This document shows positions 9,099-17,303 of a stretch of DNA of 64,000 bases, in pieces. The stretch is from UBA1413 sp964552955 (GTDB lineage Bacteria; Bacteroidota; Bacteroidia; Bacteroidales; Prolixibacteraceae). The notes below the pieces were generated by a model. That model was not told the DNA's origin. It worked only from the letters and a program-made list of their open reading frames with translations, and made no database searches. The DNA lies in the NCBI GenBank assembly GCA_964552955.1, contig CAZKIU010000001.1, positions 102,488 through 166,487 of the forward strand, written 5' to 3'. The position numbers and the translations under genes are program-made. Every line of letters starts with the position of its first letter. Position 1 is the stretch's first letter.

Positions 9099-9692
9099 GT
9101 GTTCGGAAGAGACCAGAAGCTTGCATTGAGAAACGGAGATCCCACCACTTTCCGGGACCTTTTCAGGATCCTTTATCCCAGGATGAAAGGGTACTGCCGG
9201 CTCTTTATCCAGGATCCGATGCAGGTGGAGGACATCCTGCAGGAGTGTTTTCTTACCTTTTGGGAAAAACGCAAAACCATCGATCCTGACAAAGCCATTG
9301 AAAGCCTGCTGTTCGTCATGCTTCGGAACCGTTGCCTCAATGTATTGAAGGAGGCCCGCCTCAGGGAGGGTAATATCGCAGCTTCCAGGCTACCGGTGAA
9401 TGAGCTGCAACACCTCTATCACCTCGACTTCCTTGAAAAAGAGGAGAAAAGCCTGGAGGAAGAACTGATCCTCTCTTTTCATCAGGCGATCGACACCCTT
9501 CCTCCGCGGATGAAGGAGGTCTTTCTCCTTTGCAAGGTGGAAGGGCACCTGCAAAAAGAAGTGGCTGAAGATCTGGGGATCTCTGTAAAAGCCGTTGAGA
9601 AGCATGTCGCCGAAGCCCGGGAACGCCTTTCTCGTATCCTGATCCGCCAATACCCCCTTCTGGCCCCCCTGATCACCTTCATACTCCAATGA
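9099..9692 (+). CDS. ECF-type RNA polymerase sigma factor
   Basis: 197 residues, starting at GTG 9099. Region 2 is seen in YCRLFIQDPMQVEDILQECF with the downstream TFWEKR, and region 4 helix-turn-helix in HLQKEVAEDLGISVKAVEKH. No sigma regions 1 or 3, as expected for the extracytoplasmic-function group. With FecR (9978) and a SusC carrying an STN domain (11073) it forms the standard Bacteroidota trans-envelope relay: ligand uptake by SusC signals through FecR to release this sigma factor, which then transcribes the susCD pair. The 285-base spacer to fecR is longer than usual and contains a tandem repeat. Confidence 0.95.
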   Translation: MFGRDQKLALRNGDPTTFRDLFRILYPRMKGYCRLFIQDPMQVEDILQECFLTFWEKRKTIDPDKAIESLLFVMLRNRCLNVLKEARLREGNIAASRLPVNELQHLYHLDFLEKEEKSLEEELILSFHQAIDTLPPRMKEVFLLCKVEGHLQKEVAEDLGISVKAVEKHVAEARERLSRILIRQYPLLAPLITFILQ

Positions 9693-9740
9693 CCAGGATT
9701 CCGGAGTCTCTGCGCTCACCTTATGGATAGGATCACTCCG

Positions 9741-9833
9741 CTGACCTGACGGATAGGATTTCTGAGCCGTGCTGACCTGACGGGTAGGATCAACTGGCTG
9801 CACTGACCTGACGGGTAGGATTACTGAGCTGCG
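9741..9833 (+). repeat. 31-base tandem repeat, three full copies
   Basis: Units begin at 9741, 9772 and 9803, each opening with CTGACCTGACGG and continuing (A/G)TAGGAT. A degenerate partial copy lies on each side (GGATAGGATCACTCCG before 9741, CTGTCCAGAC from 9834). Located between the sigma factor and fecR. No spacers, so it is not a CRISPR; nothing suggests a protein product. Confidence 0.9.
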
Positions 9834-9977
9834 CTGTCCAGACAGAAGGAATCATCCCTCATCACCCCGGAGGGACCACTTCCCTCCCGGAACCATCCAT
9901 TTTCGCCTGTAATGCAATTTTTTCACATTCCGGGGTAGGGTTTTCTGACATCATATTGTACTCATACTATACGAACC

Positions 9978-10979
9978 ATGGAAGAATTAATCATCAAATA
10001 TCTTGAGGAGACGGCCACCGACGCAGAGAAGCGGGATTTGCTGCAATGGCTCAGGGAGAAAGAGAACCGAAAGGCTTTTTATTTTCATAGATCAGTTTGG
10101 GAAAAGGGACTGGAGAGCGGCCGTTTTCCCGCCGGTGGTGCGGAGAGTTGGAACCGCATCCAGTCAGGTTTATTAGAGAAAAGTTGTGAAGGATGGCAGA
10201 AATCAAGGAAGCTCACGCAGCTTTTAAGGTATGCTGCCATCTTCTTTTTTCTCACCACGCTGGGGTTTTCGCTTTTGTGGTATATCCAGGGGAGTCGACC
10301 CGGGCTGGAAGCGGTGACACAGATCATGGCCGACAACGGGCAGATTTCGCGGGCAGTCCTGCCTGATGGCAGCCGGGTATGGATCAACTCAGGATCCCTC
10401 ATCAGTTATGATAGCGGGTACGGGATGAAAAACCGGAAGGTCAGGCTGACTGGTGAAGCCTATTTCGAAGCAGAAAAGGGGAACCGCCATCCTCTGGTGG
10501 TCGATTGCGGGGAACTGCAGATCAGGGTCACCGGAACCCGGTTCAACGTCAGTGCCTTACCGGGCTCCCAAATCATCGACGTCGTCCTGGAAGAGGGATC
10601 CGTGGAACTCCTCCGGCAACAGAACGCCTCATTCCGGTATTCACTGAAACCCGGAGAAATGGCCTCCTTTGACCTGGTCAACAAGAAAATGTCGGTGACC
10701 ACCATCAACACCAGCCGTTTCACCTCCTGGAAAGAGGGGATTATCAACATCTACGACCAAACCCTGGAAGAGGTCGCCGAAAAGCTTAAGAGCCGCTACA
10801 ACCAGACGTTTGTGGTCGATCCCGCGGTGAAGGATTACCATTACACTTTCTCGATCAGAAACGAATCGCTTCAGGAAATCATCGCACTGATCGAAAAGAT
10901 AACACCCGTGGAAGCCGTCCAGGAAGGAAGTGTGATCACCTTCCGTTCGGGGAAGAAAAAAACTGAAGGCAGAAGGTAG
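9978..10979 (+). CDS. FecR family anti-sigma factor
   Basis: 333-residue inner-membrane regulator. The cytoplasmic N terminus (about residues 1-80) is the DUF4880-like sigma-binding part, a single membrane segment follows (LLRYAAIFFFLTTLGFSLLW, residues ~78-97), then the periplasmic FecR domain with the signature VLPDGSRVWINSGS and VRLTGEAYFEAEKG. The C-terminal ~90 residues (SWKEGIINIYDQTLEEVAEK onward) form the DUF4974 domain that meets the STN domain of the outer-membrane receptor. It controls the sigma factor at 9099 and lies 93 bases ahead of susC. Confidence 0.94.
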   Translation: MEELIIKYLEETATDAEKRDLLQWLREKENRKAFYFHRSVWEKGLESGRFPAGGAESWNRIQSGLLEKSCEGWQKSRKLTQLLRYAAIFFFLTTLGFSLLWYIQGSRPGLEAVTQIMADNGQISRAVLPDGSRVWINSGSLISYDSGYGMKNRKVRLTGEAYFEAEKGNRHPLVVDCGELQIRVTGTRFNVSALPGSQIIDVVLEEGSVELLRQQNASFRYSLKPGEMASFDLVNKKMSVTTINTSRFTSWKEGIINIYDQTLEEVAEKLKSRYNQTFVVDPAVKDYHYTFSIRNESLQEIIALIEKITPVEAVQEGSVITFRSGKKKTEGRR

Positions 10980-10980
10980 T

Positions 10981-11014
10981 AAAAAAGCCGGAAAGTGCTG
11001 CAACACTTCCCGGC
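10981..11014 (-). terminator. hairpin between fecR and susC with terminator form on the minus strand
   Basis: GCCGGAAAGTG (10987-10997) pairs with CACTTCCCGGC (11004-11014) around a six-base loop. Read on the plus strand there is an A-C mismatch and no U tract. Read on the minus strand the pairing is complete with one G-U and is followed by six U (10986-10981), the usual form of an intrinsic terminator. No minus-strand gene is seen here; see findings. Confidence 0.5.
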
Positions 11015-11072
11015 CGGTACTTACCATCTGTCGATGATAAATAGATTTTTTGACCTAAAATCGTGTAAAACT

Positions 11073-14000
11073 ATGAAAAATTTCAAGTGGAAAGGGAGGG
11101 GATTGCCTCCTTACAGCAACAAATGGTTTAAAGTTATGAAACTGACGGTTTTCTTTATGCTTCTGGGGCTCATGCAGCTGTCAGCAAGCGTTTACAGCCA
11201 GAACACCAAGCTTTCCCTGGCCATGAAAAATGCCAGGGTCGTCGATATTCTGGAAGAGATCGAAGAGCAGACGGAGTTCAGGTTTGCTTACAGTTCGCAA
11301 TACATTGATCTCAACCGGCGGGTGACGGTCTCCGTAGAAAAAAAGAGCATCCAGGAGACGCTGCATCAGATGTTTGATGAGGCGGGAGTCACTTTTACGG
11401 TGACCGACCGTCAAATTCTGCTCTATCCCGGGAGGATGGTCTCTGAAACCGTATCGGGGCAGCAGCCGCTGGCGGTCTCGGGTAAAGTCACCGACTCGCG
11501 CGGAGGGGCCATGCCCGGTGTTACTGTAGTGATCCGGGGTACCACCACAGGAACCATCACCGATTATGATGGCAACTTCACGCTGGCAAATGTCCCCGAC
11601 AATGGCATTCTGGTATTCTCCTTCGTGGGCATGAAACCCCAGGAGATTCCGGTAGCGGGAAAAACCACCTTTAACGTCACCCTTGAGGAGCTGATCTTCG
11701 GTGTGGATGAAGTAGTGGTGACCGCACTGGGGATCAAGCGGGAGGAGAAAGCCCTGGGATATGCCGTGCAGGCTGTTTCCGGTGAAGGGTTGCAGACCGT
11801 GAAAGGAGTAGATATGGGCACCTCCCTGACGGGGAAGGTCGCCGGCTTGATGGTAAAAAACAGCACCGAGTTCACTGCCGAACCCGATATTCAGATCCGC
11901 GGGGAGAACCCCCTGCTGGTCATTGATGGGGTGCCCTATGGAAATATGAAACTCAGGGATATCCCATCCGATGATATTGAAAGCATCAGTGTGCTGAAGG
12001 GGGCCACCGCCTCGGCACTCTACGGATACCGGGGGGCCAGCGGTGCCATCATGGTAACCACGAAAATGGGTTCAGCCCAAAAAGGCCTCTCTGTGACCCT
12101 CAACAGCGGCACCATGTTCGCCGCGGGGTACCTGGCCATCCCCGAAATGCAATCTACCTTCGGCCGTGTCGTCAATACCGGCACCAACACTTATGCCCGC
12201 TCAGGCGATGGCTCATGGGGCGTGCCCCTCGACGGCAGGGAGGTGATCCAATGGGACCCCGTCTCCAAAAGCCTGAAAGCCATGCCCTATCTCCCCATTG
12301 GAAAAGACAATTTCGCCAATTTCCTGGAACCGGGGTATGTGCTCAACAACAATGTCAACATGGTCCAGCAGGGAGAATTCGGCAGCTTCAGAGCCTCGGC
12401 CACCTGGGTGAAAAATAAGGGCCAGTATCCCAACTCCATGTTCGATAAAATCACCTATGCCGTTGGCGGTGATATGAAAATCAACAAATTCACCCTCTCC
12501 TCCAACATGTCCTATAACAAACAGTTCTCCCCCAACAAGGGCTTCAGCGGCTATACGGGCTACGATCCCATGTACAACATGCTGGTATGGGCGGCTCCCG
12601 ATTATGACGTCCGCCAGTACAAAGACTATTGGCTGGTTCCCAACGAGGTACAGAACAACAGTTATACCGCCACCAACAACAATCCCTATTTTGACCGTTT
12701 TGAGCGGACCCACGGCATCAACCGCGATGTCTTTGCCGGGAACATTAGCCTGAGCTACGACCTCACCTCCTGGCTGAAAGCCACCCTGCGCACTGGTTTC
12801 GACACCTACAGCGACCGCCAGGAGATCACCATCTCCAAGGGTTCCCTGCAAGGGGCAGGCAGCGCCAAAGTGATCCAGAATGGAACCGAAGTATGGGGTG
12901 AATCCCAGAAAGGTTCCTACAACCTGGGTCTCGGCCGTGGTTACAGCCTTAACAACGACCTGCTGATCTCCGGAAATAAAACCTTCGGTGATTTCACCGT
13001 CGACGGCTTCGCCGGAGGAACCATTTACTTCCGGCAAGACGACGGCATGGAAGCACGGACCCAGGGAGGATTGTCCATTCCTGCCTTCTACTCGCTGAAA
13101 GCTTCCATTAACCCCGTGGCGGTCGCCTCCAGCCTCTACCGCCAACAAGTCAACAGCTTGTTCGGAAGACTCTCCCTCTCCTGGAAAAACATGGTTTTCG
13201 CCGAAGGAACCCTCCGCAACGACTGGAGTTCCACCCTCCCCGAATCAACCCGCTCCTACCTCTATCCTTCGGTGTCAGGAAGTTTTATCGTCTCTGAACT
13301 CCTGCCTGAAATGGATTGGCTCTCGATATGGAAACTGCGGGGATCCTGGACCTCTTCCAAAACCCCGGCCGGTATCTACACCATCAACCAGGTCTACTCC
13401 ATCACCAACAATGCCTGGGGGAACCTTAGTGGTGCCACCTACCCCAGCACCATCCGTGGGGTGGATGTGCGGCCCGAATCCTCCTCCACCTTCGAAATCG
13501 GCTCCGCCCTCAACTTCTTCAAGAACAGGGCATCGCTCGACATCTCCTGGTACAGCAAGAAGATGTATGACTTCCTTCGCTCTACCGGTATCACGCCTGC
13601 CTCAGGATACACCGCCAACTATATCAATATCGACGAGGAGATTACCCGCCGGGGATTGGAAATCACGGCCAATGTCACCCCGGTTAAGAAGGGCGACTGG
13701 CAGTGGGATCTCTCCCTCAACTGGTCGAAATTTGCCCGCTATTATACCAAACTCGACTCCCTCTTCTCGGCCGACAAACCATGGGTAGCCGAAGGCAAAA
13801 GGGTCGACCATTACATCCTCCGCGATTACCAGAAAGATCCTGAAGGAAACATCATTCACAACAACGGTTTACCGCTCTATTCAGGATATGACTCCATGTT
13901 TGGCTATTCCGATCCTGACTGGATCTGGGGGGCCAACACCCAGGTAAGATACAAGAATTTAACCCTGGCGCTGGCCGTTGACGGGCGCGTGGGTGGTATT

Positions 14001-14504
14001 GCCCAAACGACCACCGAGATGTACATGTGGCGGGCGGGTTCCCATCCCGAATCGGTTGTTGAAGCCCGGTACCTCGATGCCACCAACCCAGGCACCAAGA
14101 ATTATACCGGACAGGGGGTGAAAGTCGTCTCCGGCGCAGCCACCTATGACACCTATGGCAATATCACCAGTGACAACAGGGTCTATGCCCCCAACGACGT
14201 GGCAGTAACCTATAAGACCTATATGGAAGCCCTCCACAAGGGAACCGCCTGGGGCGGTGCCCCCTCACCCGAGGACGCCTATAGCACTACCTTCTTTAAA
14301 ATCAGGGAGATGTCACTCACCTATGACCTGCCAGCTTCGATAGCAGGCCGCTTTGCCGCCAAGGGAGCTTCCCTGTCCGCCATCGGACAAAACGTTTTCC
14401 TGTGGGCCAAACAATTCAAATATTCCGACCCCGACGGCGGATCTGAAAATTTCAGCGATCCGTCGATCCGCTATCTGGGATTTAATCTGAAAGTCATCTT
14501 CTAA
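11073..14504 (+). CDS. SusC/RagA-type TonB-dependent outer-membrane transporter with STN domain
   Basis: 1143 residues from ATG 11073; the frame is open 26 codons further upstream, but MKNFKWKGRGLPPYSNKWFK is the characteristic N terminus of this subfamily and leads into the signal peptide MKLTVFFMLLGLMQLSASVY. Domains in order: STN secretin/TonB N-terminal domain (~45-115, LAMKNARVVDILEEIEEQTE), carboxypeptidase-D-like regulatory domain (~130-205, VSGKVTDSRGGAMPGVTVVI), plug (~215-330, VDEVVVTALGIKREEKALGY and ALYGYRGASGAIMVTT), and the 22-strand barrel ending FNLKVIF. It imports an oligomer captured by the SusD partner (14575). The STN domain fits signalling to FecR. The substrate is not evident; the pair could serve peptides or glycans. 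Confidence 0.96.
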   Translation: MKNFKWKGRGLPPYSNKWFKVMKLTVFFMLLGLMQLSASVYSQNTKLSLAMKNARVVDILEEIEEQTEFRFAYSSQYIDLNRRVTVSVEKKSIQETLHQMFDEAGVTFTVTDRQILLYPGRMVSETVSGQQPLAVSGKVTDSRGGAMPGVTVVIRGTTTGTITDYDGNFTLANVPDNGILVFSFVGMKPQEIPVAGKTTFNVTLEELIFGVDEVVVTALGIKREEKALGYAVQAVSGEGLQTVKGVDMGTSLTGKVAGLMVKNSTEFTAEPDIQIRGENPLLVIDGVPYGNMKLRDIPSDDIESISVLKGATASALYGYRGASGAIMVTTKMGSAQKGLSVTLNSGTMFAAGYLAIPEMQSTFGRVVNTGTNTYARSGDGSWGVPLDGREVIQWDPVSKSLKAMPYLPIGKDNFANFLEPGYVLNNNVNMVQQGEFGSFRASATWVKNKGQYPNSMFDKITYAVGGDMKINKFTLSSNMSYNKQFSPNKGFSGYTGYDPMYNMLVWAAPDYDVRQYKDYWLVPNEVQNNSYTATNNNPYFDRFERTHGINRDVFAGNISLSYDLTSWLKATLRTGFDTYSDRQEITISKGSLQGAGSAKVIQNGTEVWGESQKGSYNLGLGRGYSLNNDLLISGNKTFGDFTVDGFAGGTIYFRQDDGMEARTQGGLSIPAFYSLKASINPVAVASSLYRQQVNSLFGRLSLSWKNMVFAEGTLRNDWSSTLPESTRSYLYPSVSGSFIVSELLPEMDWLSIWKLRGSWTSSKTPAGIYTINQVYSITNNAWGNLSGATYPSTIRGVDVRPESSSTFEIGSALNFFKNRASLDISWYSKKMYDFLRSTGITPASGYTANYINIDEEITRRGLEITANVTPVKKGDWQWDLSLNWSKFARYYTKLDSLFSADKPWVAEGKRVDHYILRDYQKDPEGNIIHNNGLPLYSGYDSMFGYSDPDWIWGANTQVRYKNLTLALAVDGRVGGIAQTTTEMYMWRAGSHPESVVEARYLDATNPGTKNYTGQGVKVVSGAATYDTYGNITSDNRVYAPNDVAVTYKTYMEALHKGTAWGGAPSPEDAYSTTFFKIREMSLTYDLPASIAGRFAAKGASLSAIGQNVFLWAKQFKYSDPDGGSENFSDPSIRYLGFNLKVIF

Positions 14505-14574
14505 CCATACAGAATGGCTTGTAATCCTATTTGAAAATGACTTTAATGCATAAAATCATCGAAAAACGAGTATC

Positions 14575-16098
14575 ATGAAGAAGTTAAAAATAATCATCGG
14601 ACTGTTTCTCCTCGTTGCGTTCCTTTCAGGGTGCGACAATTTTGAGGATGTCAATACCAATCCGGATACCACCACCCAGGTCAGTGCCTCTATGCTATGC
14701 ACCAATATCGTTTTGCGGACCACCCGGTTCAGCGGCAGGGATGCCAAGGTGCTGGTTGCCGAGAATGCCCTTCCCAAATATGTGGGCTATGCCAATGAAG
14801 GCCAGATGGGTGAACAGTACAACAAAATCGGCGGCAGCAGCTTCGAAGGGATGACCATTCTGCCTAACATCGACAGGATGCTGGAGTATGCCAAGGGCTC
14901 TGTCATGGAAGACTCCTACAAGGGAGTGGCCAGCTTTGCCAAGGCTTATATGTTTTTCAGGCTGACCATGGAAATGGGGGACATCCCTTACAGTGAGACC
15001 AACCAGGGTGCCGACGGTCTCTACCGGCCTAAATACGACACCCAGGAGACTGTTCTCAAAGGAGTTCTGGATGAGCTCAAGCTCGCCGACCAGTATTTTG
15101 CGATCGGTAAAACCTTCGATGGCGACCCGACACCTTACAACGGAAATCCTGATAAATGGAGAAGGGCCACCAACGCCCTCGCCCTTAAGGTGCTGATGAC
15201 CCTCAGCAAAAAAGAGAGCGTGGCCTCCCTCGATATCAAAAACCGCTTTGCGGCCATCGTAGCCTCAGGCCAGCTCCTCGAAGCCAACACCGGCTTCCTG
15301 GGCCTGAATTATTCCTCCCAGAATAAACACCCGCTGTCGGGCACCAACGATCTCTTCACCAGTCGTACGGTGATCAGCTCCTTGCTGATCGACAACCTGA
15401 AGAACCTCAACGACCGCAGGATGTATTATTTCGCCGAGCCTGCAGGAGCACAGATCGCTGCCGGAATGACCGCCGATAATCCGGAAGCCTATGTCGGATT
15501 GGATGTCTCTATCGACTATGCCACTATGAATGCCGGCCACAGCGCCAACCTCTATTCGCTTCTCAATAAGCGGTACCTGACCGAGGAAGCCACAGAACCA
15601 CGGATGGTCATTACCTATGCCGAGCAGCAGTTGATTCTGGCCGAAGCCCGCATTAAAGGATGGATCACTACCGGCACTGCCAAGGATTATTATGAGTCAG
15701 GAGTGAAATCAGCACTGGCTGCCGTGGGAGCCACTAAAGCCAGCTATGCCCACGGTAAGCCCATCGACACTGCATACATCAATGGCTATTTCACCGGAGA
15801 AGCCGCCTTTAAAACCTCCACCGAGGATCAATTGAAACAGATCTGGATGCAGCGCTACCTCCTCCAGTTCATGCAGGATGGCCAGTCGAGTTACTTCGAA
15901 TACCGCCGCCATGGATTCCCCGCCTTCCCCATCAATCCGGCTACCAGCCTGAACGAAAACAACAAAAACGGCCTTCCCATGCGATGGCTCTATCCCTCTT
16001 CGGAAACCAGCTACAACCGCGAAAACCTCGAGGAAGCCCTTCAAAGGCAGTATGATGGTTATGATGAGATCAACAAAACCATGTGGCTGCTTAAATAG
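14575..16098 (+). CDS. SusD/RagB-like outer-membrane lipoprotein
   Basis: 507 residues with a lipoprotein signal (LLVAFLSGCDNFEDVN, lipobox LSGC). The text matches the SusD-like branch common beside long STN-type SusC proteins (DVNTNPDTTT, FRLTMEMGDIPYSET, WRRATNALALKVLM), rather than classical SusD. TPR-like helices are expected from these segments. It forms the lid on the SusC barrel and binds the substrate at the cell surface. It starts 70 bases after susC and is followed by a strong terminator at 16119, closing the operon. Confidence 0.94.
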   Translation: MKKLKIIIGLFLLVAFLSGCDNFEDVNTNPDTTTQVSASMLCTNIVLRTTRFSGRDAKVLVAENALPKYVGYANEGQMGEQYNKIGGSSFEGMTILPNIDRMLEYAKGSVMEDSYKGVASFAKAYMFFRLTMEMGDIPYSETNQGADGLYRPKYDTQETVLKGVLDELKLADQYFAIGKTFDGDPTPYNGNPDKWRRATNALALKVLMTLSKKESVASLDIKNRFAAIVASGQLLEANTGFLGLNYSSQNKHPLSGTNDLFTSRTVISSLLIDNLKNLNDRRMYYFAEPAGAQIAAGMTADNPEAYVGLDVSIDYATMNAGHSANLYSLLNKRYLTEEATEPRMVITYAEQQLILAEARIKGWITTGTAKDYYESGVKSALAAVGATKASYAHGKPIDTAYINGYFTGEAAFKTSTEDQLKQIWMQRYLLQFMQDGQSSYFEYRRHGFPAFPINPATSLNENNKNGLPMRWLYPSSETSYNRENLEEALQRQYDGYDEINKTMWLLK

Positions 16099-16118
16099 TC
16101 CCAATTCCATAAGTACCA

Positions 16119-16151
16119 AAGCCCCGGACTCACTTCCGGGGCTTCTTTTTT
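16119..16151 (+). terminator. intrinsic terminator of the susCD operon
   Basis: AAGCCCCGGA (16119-16128), loop CTCACT, TCCGGGGCTT (16135-16144), then C and a run of six T. A perfect 10-base stem 21 bases after the susD stop. Confidence 0.92.
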
Positions 16152-16263
16152 GTCCCCTGGCCACGAGCCCACCAGGGAACCCCTGATGACCCCCCCGATG
16201 CGGAAACTTCAATTATCTTGAAGCCGATGGAGATCCTCCCTGAAATTTCCCTAGATTTGGAAT

Positions 16264-17088
16264 ATGAACTCAACCGGGAATATCGGCAAAGGCTCTATCT
16301 CCGCACGGTTTGGAGTGGTAGCCCTGTTTGCCACGGCCATGGGGCTTCTCGAAGCCATTGTGGTAGTTTACCTGCGGGCCCTCTACTACCCCGGTGGATT
16401 CGCCTTTCCGCTCGCCCCCATGGCTCCCCCCATCTACAGGGCGGAGCTGGTCAGGGAGGTGGCCACCCTGGTGATGCTGGGAGCGGTGGCCTGGCTGGCC
16501 GGCAGAAACCGCCTCCAGCGCCTCGGCGCCTTCCTCTTCACCTTTGCCGTGTGGGACATCATCTATTATGTAGCCCTGAAGATCTTCCTGAACTGGCCCG
16601 CATCGCTGCTCACCTGGGACATCCTTTTCCTGATTCCCGTCACCTGGGTGGGTCCCGTTCTCGCTCCGGCCATCAACTCCCTGACCATGATCGCTATGGC
16701 CCTGCTCTGGTATACCCTCGACAGCCGCCACCCACCCCTTTCCCTCCGCCCTGCGGAATGGCTGCTCACCCTTTCAGGAGCCCTCCTGATCTTTTTTGCC
16801 TATGTCCGCGATTTTACCCTGCTGATCCTGCAAAGCAGAAACCCCGTGTCAGCAGGCAACCCCGCAACGGCCCAACAAATTACCCTGACCCTAAGCCACT
16901 ATATCCCCGAACAATTCCTCTGGGGAATTTTCACCGCAGGGGAACTCCTCATCCTGACCGCCATGACCTTGACCTGGTGGAGAGTAAACCACAAACAGAA
17001 GCTCATCACCCAAAACAAGAAAGCCTTCATCACCTCCGGGCTCCCCCCTGACCTCCGGAATCTCTTTGAGACTCCCCCAAAACAGTAA
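16264..17088 (+). CDS. multi-pass inner-membrane protein of unknown function
   Basis: 274 residues with about six hydrophobic segments (near 15-37, 62-80, 88-108, 116-150, 166-188 and 212-234) and a basic C-terminal tail. No recognised domain or catalytic motif. A second long frame (16218-17051) overlaps it in another register and lacks membrane or protein-like character; the present frame is preferred because of its clean alternation of hydrophobic helices and polar loops. Preceded by the susD terminator, so separately transcribed. Followed immediately by the heptamer-based tandem repeat. Confidence 0.6.
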   Translation: MNSTGNIGKGSISARFGVVALFATAMGLLEAIVVVYLRALYYPGGFAFPLAPMAPPIYRAELVREVATLVMLGAVAWLAGRNRLQRLGAFLFTFAVWDIIYYVALKIFLNWPASLLTWDILFLIPVTWVGPVLAPAINSLTMIAMALLWYTLDSRHPPLSLRPAEWLLTLSGALLIFFAYVRDFTLLILQSRNPVSAGNPATAQQITLTLSHYIPEQFLWGIFTAGELLILTAMTLTWWRVNHKQKLITQNKKAFITSGLPPDLRNLFETPPKQ

Positions 17089-17119
17089 CACTATTCCCGA
17101 TGAAATTCTCCAGCCTTAC

Positions 17120-17229
17120 ATTCAAGATTCAAGATTCCGCCATTCAGGTTTCAGGAGTCCCTCATTCAAGATTCAAGATTCCCTCATTCAGGATTCAGGA
17201 TTCCGCCATTCAGGATTCAGGATTCCGTC
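17120..17229 (+). repeat. 22-base tandem repeat built from ATTCAAG/ATTCAGG heptamers, five copies
   Basis: Units start at 17120, 17142, 17164, 17186 and 17208. Each is two heptamers ATTCA(A/G)G plus an octamer ATTCC(C/G)(C/T)C, with unit 2 slightly diverged. The same heptamer, inverted, flanks the gap at 23763-23935, so this is a dispersed family. Because 7 is not a multiple of 3 it stays open in several frames and falsely extends the next gene at its 5' end. Confidence 0.92.
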
Positions 17230-17303
17230 ATCGCTTCCCCATTTCTGATACAGGAGTTCTCCTTACCCCTGTAGTATCCCGCCGGCTCTTGGCCTTGGGA
17301 GTA

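Noticed and set aside
9099..16151. Calling the SusCD locus a defined polysaccharide utilisation locus for pectin
   Set aside because: No glycosidase lies inside the operon and the SusC/SusD subtype does not fix a substrate.
16218..17051. 277-codon frame overlapping the membrane protein in another register
   Set aside because: Arg/Pro/His-rich with no membrane helices; the alternative frame shows six clean hydrophobic segments.
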